Below, in pieces: positions 40,301-48,307 of a stretch of 64,000 nucleotides of DNA (positions within the stretch are counted from its first letter, which is position 1; every line of letters begins with the position of its first letter). This DNA comes from Diospyros lotus (lineage: Eukaryota > Streptophyta > Magnoliopsida > Ericales > Ebenaceae), in assembly GCF_014633365.1 (NCBI RefSeq), contig NC_068338.1, forward strand, positions 27,282,291-27,346,290, in the 5' to 3' direction. A model generated the notes under the pieces. That model was not told where the DNA came from. It was given only the letters and a program-made list of their open reading frames with translations, and did not search any database. The translations under genes were made by a program, and so were the position numbers.

Positions 40301-43300
40301 ATGGCTGATTCGAGAAATTATCATTGGACTGCTATAAAGTGGACATTTAGATATCTAAAAGGAACCATCAATTTATGGTGGAGCAGGCTTAGAAGAAGGG
40401 CCAGACATTCTAGGATTCACTAATGCTGATTATGCAGTAGATCTAGATAAAATGAAGTCATCCACAAGGTATGTTTTCAAGTTATGGAACTTAACCATTA
40501 GCTGGAAAATTAATTTGCAATCTGTGGTGGGCCTTTCAACCACAGAGGCAGAATATATAGCAGTGACAGAAGCTATTAAAGAGGCCCTATGTCTGAAAGG
40601 TTTAGCTAGTGAATTGATAGGGAAAGATGTTAAGGCTACCCTAATGTGTGATAGTCAAAGTGTTATATACTTAGCTAAATATCAAACCCACCATGAGATA
40701 ACCAAACATATAGATGTTAGGTATCATTTTATTAGAGAAGTTTTTGAAAAGAAAGAAATTAATCTAATTAAGGCTGCAGGGGATTACCAAAGCAATTCCT
40801 ATATCCAAATTGCATCATTGTTTAAGGCTCCTACTGGTATTGTTTTGTGAACGATCAGGTATGAATGCAGGTTCTAAGGAGAGCAAATCGTGGAAATCAA
40901 GCTCGCGAAATACTCATGCAAATGGTGAAGATTTGTTATAAGTTTGCTTCGAGTTTAGCCTGTTAAAGACTTAGTGGAGTCTAGTCAATCTCAAGCGACA
41001 ATTAGTTAGTTAGAGTTTCCTAATGTTAACTTTCTATTTGAGGGGTATAATAGGTATTGTCATATCTTTATATGTTTCCTTGTATTGTCTGCCTCTATCA
41101 TTTATAAATAGAGGACAGGGGTATTCGTTGGAGTGATGATGTGAACGAGTGCATATGTTGAGAGAAAAGTCTAGAGAAGATAGCCTTTGTAATCTCAGGT
41201 CTCTGTTGTACTCGTGAGGGACTTCCGTTATACTGATTGTTCAAGATTGATTAGTAAGATTGCTCAAGATTGATTAGTAAGATTGCTCTCGGGGGAAAAT
41301 TCAAGGCTAGATGTAGGATCATCTAACTCATAGATGATTTGAACCAAGATAATTGCTGGTGTTCTTCGTGCGGTTTGTTTCCTTTACTTTATCATTTAAA
41401 TTCTTTTTGTATTTTGTGATTGTGTCGGATCAATCTAGGTGTGTGTGTGATTCTATTCGGCCAAATCCGATTGCATTGCAGTGCTCCCAATACAACAACT
41501 TTCTTTATGCAAAAATCATATGCTAAATCTTGTAGCTAGTTGGATACCCATCGTGTTGTAGTCCCTTCCATAATGTTGTAGATTTGAATACATTTAGGTT
41601 TCTACTTGCTTTGGTCTTAAAATTGTAACATCATGGGTCCTCACCAAAAAGTGTTAGCTAAAGGTGACTGGTGGGTTCATAGGATCGAGTAATATTACTT
41701 AAGACCCATCTAGTAAACTACCTAACGTGGGATTGGGTCGTCCCCGTTCCTCCAACACCCCCCCCCCCCCCAAACAAATCTTGTTGTCCGCATTAGGGTA
41801 GAAATCCACGTCTCTATTTGACTCAAGTCAGTCTCAAGCACTTTCCTAACTTGCATCAACTTGGTCCTTACCCAAACATGCTAACTGAAGATGAGGGATC
41901 AAGTAATAGACATTCCTAGTAGACTATCGATGTGGGATTGGGCACAAATAAACTCCTCTCCTTTTAAGTCTTGGGGTCCTTGCTAGACTAAAAGTCTTGT
42001 ATCTCAATCTAACCCAAGTTAGGCTCAAAACACTTTCCTGGCCTACATCCATTTAATATTGGTCCCAAGTTTTGCTCCGATACCACTTGTTACACCACAT
42101 ATCCTCGCTCAAAAGTGCTAGCTAAAGGTGACTCTTGGTTTCATGGAACCAATAATATTACCCAAGACCACCCTAGTATACTATCGATATAGGCGCTAGT
42201 TGTGACAAAAATAATCAAATTTCTACAAACTTTGGTGTTTGAACACCATGAAGAGGAGCTCATTTATGTTTCTTATTTCCAATTATTGCCATACTATGAA
42301 GAAATGTGAAGGTGTAGCAGATAGGTTATCTATTTTCCAGTCTATTTCATGTTTATCTGTTGATTATTCAATATTATGGCCCCTACTATGGTTCTTTATG
42401 AGATTAAAAGACATTATTTTCAGTTGTATTTGTAGAGTAACAATATTGATGTTACGCTGCAGGAAAGGTGTGCAGGTGCTGACACTGTATCTCTTGTTGC
42501 TCGGTTATTGCATAAATCCAAAGCTCATCTTCAATCAATGCTTCTGCAAAATAATCCAGCTATAGTTGAAGATTTCTATGCTCATTTGGTATTGTTTTTA
42601 TGTGATTTCTTTTGATGAATTAAAATTTATCCCGATGGCTTGTGAATGCTGCCAAAATTATTCATACAAAATTACTGCTTGTCTTCTTTTGGGTATGGAA
42701 AATTTTATGATCTTACATGCAAAGTTCTATGCATGTGGGCATGCATCCAAACCATGCTTTAACTATGTGCTGTATGTGTTATTTCATTCCATTTAGTGGA
42801 ACTTAAATTTCTAAGTTTTGTATAGTCAATGCAATTGTTCAAACAGACACTTTATAGGTACAATGTACTAGTTTTGATATTTGAATATGTAGAGGCAATT
42901 ATGTGTATCTGGGAGGATTAACTTGGTCATGAATTTGTCACACTTAAATAAAGAGAGAGAAAACTTGACTGGAGATTTTAGAATATTGAATTTACTACAA
43001 TATATTTACCTACTTTTTTCTTTTAATTGCAAAATGAGTTAAGCTTATCAGGAGAGAAACTATCCAATTTTTTAAGTATTATTTTCAGAAATGTGTGATG
43101 GTATTTCTTTCATTTGGTAGCAAAGTAATTACATCTCTATTATTATTCAACTGCTTCTTTATTTTTAGTCCTCATCCGTTGAAGGATGTTTCTTTGTTAC
43201 CTTCTTGTTATCCTTACTGTAAATCTGTTGTAGTGAAGCTGATGGAAAAAGACTTTTTTATTTCTTGATCAGGTGAATTCTGTACCAGATCTTACTCAGC

Positions 43301-46300
43301 ATATTCATAGAACAACTGCAAGATTACTTCTTCATATTAATGGGTAAAATTGGTGCACACTTATCCAAATTGATTAAAGTGAGAACTTAAATTCTGTTGT
43401 AAGTGTTTGGTGCACTTTTTATTGTTATGCAATTTTAACAGGTATGTTGATCGGATTGCCAATGCTAAATGGGAAGTTAAAGAGCTTGGCCTGGAGCATA
43501 ATGGGTAATTTTCTAGATATAAACCTTTTAAATGTTTATTTTATAACCTGTAAGTTTGTTATTTCATCAAATGATAATACGGGCAGTCTTGCAGACCTCT
43601 GTATGTGTTAATGATGATGTGGAAAATGCTAGTTTTAGTTGAGCAACATTACGATTCAAAATATCCAGTTTCCTAGTCTCTTTTAGCATGAAAGTAGAGG
43701 AGCATGAAACTGATGCACTTATACAAGTTTTAAATATTCAAATCTCTTTTTGGCATGTATATCTCTGCATGTTAAATTTTTTATTGTATTTTTTTTGCTT
43801 AGTTCATGTTGAAGTCACGTGTCATCCAATTCAATAATGTTGATTTTCTTGCCATTCTTTTTTTTATTTTTTTTTCCTTTGGGAGTATAAGTGGCATTCT
43901 AATTTTATTTGTTTTTGGTAAACATGGTGAAGAATTTAAACCTTGAGGTATCACTGCAGAAAGAATACAATAATGCAAGATTTTCCATAATTGCTGAGAC
44001 AAAAATATTCTAGACATGATCTTGTGATGCATGTTATGGTATATGTATTATATTGCATGACTTTCACCACATTGTTCGATTTCACTAAACATTAAAACTG
44101 TCAACTTCATGTGGATGATGTTATATAATTCATGGCTTTGATGATGTTAAGCAGTGACATCATTAGCTTCGGGCTAAGCAGCACAGATACGTACATGTAA
44201 GCTGAACATGTTGTCGTAAAAATTTTTAGAAAATCAGGATGATGTGATAGATATACAACAACAAAAAATAGTTTACAATGTATATAAAACACAGCAACCA
44301 CCACCAGTCAGCCATCATGAATCTTAAATCCTACTAGGTGAGCTCAGCTATATGAATTCTAGACCTCTGACTAGTTCTATGCCTAGATAAAGAAAGAGGG
44401 TTGCATTAGTTAGCTGAAAATAGTTTAAAACTTGTTGAATCAAATATCATGAATTCTAGACAAATGAATTCACAATAGATATATGAAGAAAAGAAGGTGA
44501 ATAAAAAGTTCTAATATCTATTTTGGAAAACTCCATCAATAAACGTGTTGAAAGTTTTGTGCTCAAGAATTCTAAAATAAAAAGTTTTGTCTGACATGAC
44601 CCTTCTTAGGTCTGATCCCGCAACCCTTGTGTGACAAGTTGCTAGGGAACAAGTCCCGTTACTTTAAGTTGCAAATTATCTTCCTATTAATCAGATATTA
44701 GGCCTAGCATGGAGACCCGACCCATCAACTTTCTGTCTTAGGTCATTCAATTAAAATCCTTTCCATTATTTTGTGTTTAGCCTAAAGTTTTCTATTAATT
44801 CTGAAGATTTAATCATTTTGGATTCAAACTGTTGACTGTTCTGCACCACACTGTCAAGACAATTTAATCTGTCTGCATATGGTGGCTGGTTGACACTTAA
44901 AATGCCTGCTCTTGGTGTCTCCACATTCCCACAAGTTTGGTTGATTGTTTTCAGACTCTGACCATTTCCTCGTTTTGGTTAAAAACCGTTCTGACACTTT
45001 TATGTCAACCTGTTGACAGTTGGATGGCTAGCTCTTTTCTTTTTATTTTCACATAGACAGGTTACAGTTAATAATGAACTATTGACCGTTTTTGCCTTTA
45101 GCTGTGACTGCTGAGGCAGGCTTGTTATCCTTGGTTTTCCTTAACCTGTGAAAATTTTCTGACACACTCGTGTAACACTACTATCAATCCCAAATGACAA
45201 ACTGTATCAATGACATGAAAGCTGTTTGTTTCTCAAATCCTCAAATCATGCTGTATACAGATAACATGTAGCACGTTCAACACGGTACCAAAGTGGTGCA
45301 TAATGTTTTATGCAGCCATAGTCCAAAGAGGGGGGATTTTTAAGAATACATAATGTACAAGAGTAAGGTAGCATACAAATATTACCCTCTCCTGACTTCT
45401 GCAAAGCAGGGAGTTCCATGCACTGGGAATACATTTTTTGAATTTCTAATATGGATGAATATTATGCTCTATAATATCTCAGATTGGTTGTTCAAGGAAG
45501 GGGGGGACTATTAAGGACGTCACTCACAGAATCAAAGTAGGATAGTTACAATGAAGAAGTGATTATAGCTTTTTTTACACGATCTTAAAATTCCTTCTAA
45601 GCTAAAAGAAAAGTTTATTGGATATATATAAGACTAGCTTTATTATATGACATAGATATCAGGCATTCAGACAAACATGCACAACATTTGAGTGTAACTG
45701 TGACGAGGATAGTATGGACAAAAAGACAGCAACCAGATTATCTGCAATAATGTTAGAGGAGCACCTACTAAAATTAAGATGGTTTGGATTGGACATGTAA
45801 GAATAAGGCCTATAGACACACCTTTGAGGATAGTGAATGAAATGAAACTAGTTTGTAACAAAAGAGGTAGAAGAAAATCTATTAAAACTAGATGGGAAAC
45901 GCTTAACATGACATAGAATAGAATGACCTTACAGGATGTAGTCATGGATAGAGATGACCGTCAAGGTAGAATCAATGTGGGGGACAGTGGACACCCTCCT
46001 AATAGGATTAAGGCTTGGTATAATGATATATATTGTCATCCTTGTGCATTGTTTACTTTGAAATTTGAGACATTGATTCTGATGTGATAGGATTCTTGAT
46101 TTAATGTCTATGTTTTTATATCAGTATGAACATTTTCCCAGTTTTGAGGAAAAAAAAATAATATACCTATAACATGTGAAGTTATATTTGCTTCTCTAAA
46201 ATACTGTAGTTTGGACCAAGCAAAAACAAAAAATAAAAAAGAAAGAAAATACTGTAATTGGTTCTGAGTTCTTAGAATCATTTGATGAAATAGGAATCAT

Positions 46301-48307
46301 CTTCCTGTTCTTTCTAGCATATGCATGAAAAATATTTTCTCATGCTGACTTCTGTAAATAGGTATGTTGATTTGCTGTTGGGAGAATTTAAGCACTACAA
46401 GACAAGGCTTGCTCATGGGGGAATTCGGAAGGAGGTAATATGTTCTGTTGGTACTATAAATATGTTCATTAAGGTCATTTTCCAGGCAAAATGCCTAATT
46501 TTACATTTGCCAGTCACAGTTGCACCTACATACATATATAGTTATATTTTTCGGATTCTATATTTCTCTCTTCACCATTGATGTTCTGCAGAACCTACCC
46601 AAGTTTAGTATTTTAAGCCTAGTGTGTTCTTGTATCTATTAAATTATGCTTCATATCCAAATAACCAAAACTGTGGAAACAGCTGCTTTGAAAGAAAAGC
46701 AAGGGGAAGGCTGCCTACTAATGCAACCCACCCCCAATCCTCTCAAAGTGGGGAGCCTCATGCAAAGGGGGCGCTCTTTTTTATTCTAATCACCAAACAT
46801 GAATTTGAGCTTTGTTGACCTTAAATAAACAATCTGCACTCTCAGTCAGATTTTACTTTTTATCTATAGAGCTCACGTGAGAAAAAATGAAGAAAAAGAG
46901 ATGGCATGATCTAAAGAATGAAGCTTGGATATCAGATTTTATTTGCCTTTCATCAGTTCATCCATCTAGCAAACAATTATAAGTTTGTTTCACTGATCAC
47001 TAACATATTTTTCGAACAATCTGACAACTTATATTTGGAGTTTCTGCACATTTAGACGGTTTGGTAATCTCTTGGTACTGGAAAAAGAATAACTTGTAAT
47101 GTTCTTGGCTGCACATGATCATCAAAAATTACAGGTGTATAACACACTGAGTGTGAATCTTGTAGTGCATGCATGCGATGGTATTAACTTTAGGGTGCTG
47201 CGGGCTGAAGTATTTTAGTCAGTTAAATGTCCCTATCTATTGGAATCCCTAGAAATTTGTCCACTCAGAAATATTTTCTTTTGCATTTGTGGATTGGTTC
47301 TTTCAGTTACAAAGCTAGAAATTCTAAATTTTTTAGCCAAATGTTTTGCAGTTTCTGGATCTGATCACATGGTGTTTACCCATGACACATGACACACCCT
47401 ACATACTGAGAATTTATTGACTTGAACTATATGGAAATGTTGATGATTAGAAATAGAAGATATAAATGTGATCAGCTAGCGTTCCTCTTTGAAAACTGAG
47501 AAATCACAAATTACTCCTGTTCTGCTGTGAATGGATGAATTCAGGTTCAGGACCTCCTCTTGGAATATGGAGTTGAAATTGTTGCTGAAACTCTCATCGA
47601 AGGCTTATCACGAGTGAAGAGGTGTTCTGATGAGGGTCGTGCTCTTATGTCATTAGATCTTCAGGTTCTCTTTGAACTCTCTGTCAAAACCTATGTATTG
47701 TTCTCCTTGAACTCTCTGTGGGGACCTATGTTTTTATGTCTACATGGTTAATATATTCTGTAGTATATTTATGAAGTGGATTACTCCTTTTATTGCTCTC
47801 AGGTTTTAATAAATGGCCTACAGCATTTTGTCTCCACAAATGTGAAACCAAAATTACAAACGGTTGAAACTTTCATTAAGGTAGGCATATACCTGTACAT
47901 ATGGTAAATTTTGAAGTTTGGAAGGAAATGACTGAAATTTTAGTAGTGGTTATGATCTGAGATTCTGTCTTGAACTCATCAATGGAATTCAATGTACTGT
48001 CACGGTGATTTACTGCCATTTTCTTCATCACACAGGCTTACTATCTTCCAGAAACTGAATATGTACACTGGGCTCGTGCTCACCCGGTAAGATTTTGCCT
48101 TATCGCTGGATGGTAAATGTCATCACATGACAACTATTTGTTTTTTACTCAGCTTGACTACTTATTATGATCAAGGAATTGAATTTTTTTCAGGAATATA
48201 GTAGAAACCAAATCATTGGGTTGATCAACCTTGTAGCAGCCATGAAGGGCTGGAAAAGAAAAACAAGGTTGGAAGTGATAGAAAAGGTGGAGGGAGCTGG
48301 ACCGTAG
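38..48307 (+). CDS. VPS50: Syndetin/VPS50 (EARP complex subunit), 5'-partial, 20 exons
   Basis: Exons: 38-127, 1030-1119, 1259-1345, 1527-1610, 13299-13418, 14567-14598, 14680-14818, 16551-17105, 23573-24099, 24178-24241, 24355-24454, 24673-24860, 42463-42588, 43273-43343, 43442-43504, 46362-46434, 47545-47664, 47803-47880, 48036-48086, 48194-48307. All junctions are GT-AG; the lengths sum to 2772 nt and keep one frame to TAG (923 residues). The product resembles plant homologues of CCDC132/syndetin (VPS50), which with VPS51, VPS52 and VPS53 forms the EARP tether for endosome-to-surface recycling. Conserved stretches include GDVSGLAEKIQSFF, NLWQLTTSRVSVLLSS, FILAGEAFCG and, in the C-terminal DUF2451-type region (about residues 693-923), GEFKHYKTRLAHGG and YYLPETEYVHWARAHPEYS. 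Residues about 215-275 and 460-575 are Ser/Asp-rich linkers. The VPS54-N-like N terminus and start codon lie outside the window. The first acceptor (37) is inferred. I first considered VPS54, but the sequence does not match it. Confidence 0.93.
2040..2660 (+). pseudogene. L1-type LINE ORF2 remnant (left part)
   Basis: A short translated stretch (2079-2387) contains KWLWRSAVEQNSIWRRVAEDKFG, here split as KWLWRSAVEQNS then IWRRVAEDKFG. This is the spacing seen just upstream of the zf-RVT domain in plant L1 ORF2 proteins. The reading frame is broken on both sides and a CT/AC microsatellite lies within it. The piece continues at 3044 after the solo LTR, so both parts were one LINE copy before that insertion. 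It is non-functional. Confidence 0.6.
2455..2506. repeat. (CT)n(AC)n compound microsatellite
   Basis: About 19 bases of CT repeats (2455-2473) run directly into about 33 bases of AC repeats (2474-2506), inside the LINE remnant in VPS50 intron 4. Confidence 0.95.
2661..3043 (+). mobile_element. Solo LTR (383 bp) inside a LINE remnant
   Basis: The element starts TGTCATGTCC and ends GGTTCGTGACA, so it has TG...CA ends with a TGTCA/TGACA inverted repeat. It is flanked by the perfect 5-bp duplication GCACT (2656-2660 and 3044-3048). A TATA-like CTATAAAAAGG lies near 2819, followed by a long pyrimidine-rich leader typical of the R/U5 part of a plant LTR, so the orientation is plus. No internal region or second LTR is present, which fits LTR-LTR recombination. 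Confidence 0.85.
3044..3480 (+). pseudogene. L1-type LINE ORF2 zf-RVT remnant (right part)
   Basis: The frame from 3123 reads LRKRGLAMVDWCILC...GGETLDHLFQHC, the Cys/His pattern of the zf-RVT domain near the C terminus of plant L1 ORF2. It is followed in another frame by WVMPKRVLDVFYSW, also typical of the ORF2 end. Frameshifts separate these pieces. It continues the LINE copy interrupted at 2660. Confidence 0.75.
3600..4440 (-). pseudogene. RTE-type LINE reverse-transcriptase remnant, antisense
   Basis: On the minus strand this stretch decodes, with stops and frameshifts, into pieces typical of plant RTE LINE polymerases. In order they are DDIFLVD and TKEGMNNKLE (about 4395-4340), IIPRK (about 4205) and RWFKHVSRKPIDVPMRQVDEM (about 3850-3790, written here only as RWFKHV...RKPIDVPMRQ). 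The copy is clearly dead. Confidence 0.7.
4842..5087 (+). repeat. 5' LTR of Copia 1
   Basis: 246 bp with TG...CA ends. A TATATATATA box at about 4958-4967 is followed by the presumed transcription start and a pyrimidine-rich leader. Confidence 0.95.
5088..5100 (+). promoter_or_regulatory. Copia 1 primer-binding site
   Basis: TGGTATTAGAGCC directly follows the 5' LTR. It is the usual plant Copia tRNA-iMet-complementary site TGGTATCAGAGC with one C-to-T change. Confidence 0.9.
5102..9472 (+). pseudogene. Copia 1 gag-pol polyprotein with in-frame stop codons
   Basis: A single frame from ATG 5102 runs through the whole polyprotein, interrupted by TAG at 5249, TAA at 6224 and TAG at 6911. Domains in order: UBN2-type gag (about 5280-5800), zinc knuckle (about 5986-6027), aspartic protease DSGAT (about 6280), GAG-pre-integrase (about 6787-6905), integrase (about 6959-7400), reverse transcriptase with YVDD (8564-8575) and RNase H (about 9040-9440). 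Several key residues are changed: the knuckle His is Pro (6008-6010), an integrase triad Asp is Asn (LQTNNGG, 7160-7162) and the RNase H YTDAD motif reads YTNAD (9056-9058). Family-like residues continue after the TGA at 9470, so that stop may also be secondary. The copy cannot be autonomous. Confidence 0.93.
9670..9916 (+). repeat. 3' LTR of Copia 1
   Basis: 247 bp, nearly identical to the 5' LTR. The right flank is the GGGTC duplication. Confidence 0.95.
10112..10640 (-). pseudogene. L1-type LINE ORF2 remnant, antisense
   Basis: The minus frame at 10112-10372 contains VWLCNTASKVAFSMWTALQG followed by KILTINNLI, matching the stretch just before the zf-RVT zinc-binding region of plant L1 ORF2. 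Flanking frames (10398-10639) carry further fragments separated by frameshifts. It is non-functional. Confidence 0.65.
10833..10866. repeat. T14-G20 homopolymer junction
   Basis: A run of 14 T is followed directly by 20 G. The true length is uncertain because sequencing of such runs is error-prone. Confidence 0.9.
11351..11957 (-). mobile_element. Probable solo LTR, antisense (607 bp)
   Basis: The ends are TGTTAATCCTCGG and CTTTAACA, with imperfect 5-bp flanks GGAAT and AGAAT. On the minus strand there is a TATA-like CTATAAATAG near 11790 and downstream text (gctggatgtagggttg, then gaaccaggataat) matching the same positions of the Copia 3 LTR. It therefore looks like a relative of that LTR family. 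Confidence 0.6.
12015..12160 (+). mobile_element. tRNA-derived SINE-like repeat (Au-type)
   Basis: The stretch reads roughly ggttgcggaaacagcctctt, a GGGTAAGGCTGC block, and GGGAGCCTCCTGCACTGGG near the 3' end. This block order is that of plant Au-type SINEs. Related copies lie near 33770 (antisense), 45362 and 46655. The boundaries are approximate. Confidence 0.6.
14819..16550 (+). other. VPS50 intron 6 (1.7 kb)
   Basis: AT-rich intron sequence with a (TG)n(GA)n microsatellite at 16306-16340. I see no mobile element or gene. Confidence 0.7.
16306..16340. repeat. (TG)n(AG)n microsatellite
   Basis: TG repeats pass directly into GA repeats about 210 bp upstream of VPS50 exon 8. Confidence 0.95.
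19834..20421 (+). mobile_element. Solo LTR (588 bp) with 27-bp terminal inverted repeats
   Basis: It begins TGTTATAATTGGGAGCACTG and ends with the reverse complement, so the first and last 27 bases pair perfectly. The flanks are GAAAG and AAAAG (4 of 5 match). A TATA-like CTATAAATGAG lies near 20015, and text shared with the Copia 3 LTR (tagagaagatag, tgtaatctca, gaaccaggataa) shows plus orientation and a related family. Confidence 0.8.
21890..22700 (+). mobile_element. Possible LTR-retroelement fragment
   Basis: CTGTCCTACA is followed by TCAATTTGGTATCAGAGG, which looks like an LTR end plus a tRNA-iMet primer-binding site. The next 800 bp has short open frames but no recognisable gag or pol, and I could not find the LTR start or a second LTR. 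This rests on the PBS-like signal alone. Confidence 0.35.
22186..22269 (+). repeat. 42-bp tandem repeat, two copies
   Basis: Units at 22186-22227 and 22228-22269 begin CATTGAAGCATTGGATGCCC and differ by about one base. The unit length is a multiple of three. Confidence 0.9.
26146..26399 (-). repeat. 3' LTR of Copia 2
   Basis: 254 bp. On the minus strand it begins TGTGAAAGAAC and ends CGTCTGTTTCA, and carries a TATA-like GAGTATATAATC. Confidence 0.93.
27227..28331 (+). mobile_element. Outer TRIM (miniature LTR element) inserted in Copia 2
   Basis: The 5' LTR is 27227-27406 (TGTAGGCACC...CCATTACA), followed by the primer-binding site TGGTATCAGAGCCGAC at 27410 and an internal part of under 90 bp ending in a G-rich tract. 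The second LTR starts at 27495 and is interrupted by another TRIM before ending ...CCGTTACA at 28331. Flanks are GCCTT and GCTTT (4 of 5). Removing it and one flank restores a continuous LRKAAMQDCK reading across the Copia 2 junction. There is no coding capacity. Confidence 0.88.
27547..28196 (+). mobile_element. Inner TRIM inserted in the 3' LTR of the outer TRIM
   Basis: Two 226-bp LTRs (27547-27772 and 27971-28196) start TGTAATACTC and end in TTACA, with the perfect TSD AATTG at 27542-27546 and 28197-28201. Primer-binding site TGGTATCAGAGCTGAC at 27775; the polypurine tract is an unusually long G15 at 27952-27966. The internal region is about 198 bp and has no coding capacity. Confidence 0.93.
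31983..32236 (-). repeat. 5' LTR of Copia 2
   Basis: 254 bp, same ends as the 3' copy. The right flank is the CTTTC duplication. Confidence 0.93.
33770..33903 (-). mobile_element. SINE-like repeat (Au-type), antisense
   Basis: The minus strand reads GGTTCAAGTTGTTGAAACAG (a possible pol III B box region), then GGTTTAGGCTGCATACAAAT and GTGCACTGGG near the end. A T run at 33747-33766 lies at the tail side. Same family as the copy at 12015. Confidence 0.65.
34249..34420 (+). repeat. 86-bp tandem duplication
   Basis: Units at 34249-34334 and 34335-34420 begin TGGAAATGGACTTGGTTGGC and differ at about three positions. It is a recent local duplication in VPS50 intron 12. Confidence 0.9.
36325..36858 (+). 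repeat. 5' LTR of Copia 3
   Basis: Contains a TATA-like TTATAAATAGAGG near 36488 and ends AATACAACA before the primer-binding site. Confidence 0.9.
36932..40850 (+). pseudogene. Copia 3 gag-pol remnant
   Basis: Gag starts at ATG 36932 (DIEKFDGQNDFGLWKMKM) and continues at 37278 after a stop and frameshift. An Arg/Ser-rich stretch precedes a damaged zinc knuckle (CYHCHEGHIKKNF, last Cys lost). The protease active site reads DLG instead of DSG (about 37795). Integrase pieces lie at 38350-38960, RT at 39218-39990 with YVND (39912-39923) in place of YVDD, and RNase H at 40450-40850. Multiple stops and frameshifts make it non-functional. Confidence 0.9.
40934..41497 (+). repeat. 3' LTR of Copia 3
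   Basis: Aligned with the 5' LTR over its length; carries a duplicated AAGATTGATTAGTAAGATTG-type block near 41245-41285. Confidence 0.9.
41624..42207 (-). mobile_element. TRIM element, antisense, with a third LTR-like block
   Basis: The TSD AAAAT is perfect (41619-41623 and 42208-42212). On the minus strand the 5' LTR is 42207-42088, followed by primer-binding site AGTGGTATCGGAGC, and the 3' LTR is 41757-41624 preceded by a G14 polypurine tract (C run 41758-41771 on plus). LTR-shared text includes GTGTTAGCTAAAGGTGACT. A third degenerate LTR-like block lies at about 41866-41955 inside the element. No coding capacity. Confidence 0.85.
45362..45437 (+). mobile_element. Truncated SINE-like repeat
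   Basis: AGTAAGGTAGCATACAAATA, then CCCTCTCCTGAC and GTTCCATGCACTGGGAATAC match the 3' half of the SINE family at 12015. The 5' half is not recognisable. Confidence 0.55.
45690..46030 (+). pseudogene. RTE-type LINE 3' remnant
   Basis: The plus strand decodes NNVRGAPTKIKMVWIGHVRI then RPIDTPLRIVNEMK and GRRKSIKTRWET, the typical C-terminal end of plant RTE LINE polymerases, with an in-frame stop. It is related to the antisense remnant at 3600-4440. Confidence 0.65.
46435..47544 (+). other. VPS50 intron 16 (1.1 kb)
   Basis: Contains a SINE-like repeat at about 46655-46790; otherwise unremarkable AT-rich sequence. Confidence 0.6.
46655..46790 (+). mobile_element. SINE-like repeat (Au-type)
   Basis: GTGGAAACAGCTGCTTTGAA, AGGGGAAGGCTGCC, and GTGGGGAGCCTCATGC occur in the family order, followed by a T-rich tail. 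Boundaries are approximate. Confidence 0.6.

Larger units (their letters stand above)
36325..41497 (+). mobile_element. Copia LTR retrotransposon 3 (Tnt1/Tork-like), decayed
   Basis: LTRs at 36325-36858 (534 bp) and 40934-41497 (564 bp, longer mainly through a local duplication near 41245-41285) have TG...CA ends and the perfect TSD ACTTT (36320-36324 and 41498-41502). The primer-binding site TGGTATCAAAGC follows at 36862. Sense orientation relative to VPS50. LTR and coding divergence mark it as the oldest of the three full-length Copia copies. Confidence 0.93.
24861..42462 (+). other. VPS50 intron 12, about 17.6 kb, filled with retroelements
   Basis: It holds Copia 2 (antisense, with nested TRIMs), a SINE, an 86-bp tandem duplication, Copia 3 (sense) and a TRIM. 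A C19 run lies at 25132-25150 and a TA microsatellite near 25028. Stretches 25151-26140, 32242-33765 and 34421-36319 have repeat-like character; a TATA-like CCTATAAAATATG near 35693 hints at an old LTR, but I cannot place its boundaries. I see no host gene. Confidence 0.8.
43505..46361 (+). other. VPS50 intron 15 (2.9 kb)
   Basis: AT-rich intron with an RTE LINE remnant and a SINE-like fragment on its right side. The left part (43505-45240) shows nothing recognisable. Confidence 0.65.

Noticed and set aside
36900..40850. Copia 3 open frames as host genes
   Set aside because: They decode into gag, protease, integrase, RT and RNase H pieces between matching LTRs with a TSD, so they are a decayed retroelement.
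38..48307. First identification as VPS54 (GARP subunit)
   Set aside because: The recalled VPS54 protein does not match these exons. Motifs such as GDVSGLAEKIQSFF and GEFKHYKTRLAHGG fit the VPS50/syndetin family, and the C-terminal region is of the DUF2451 type.
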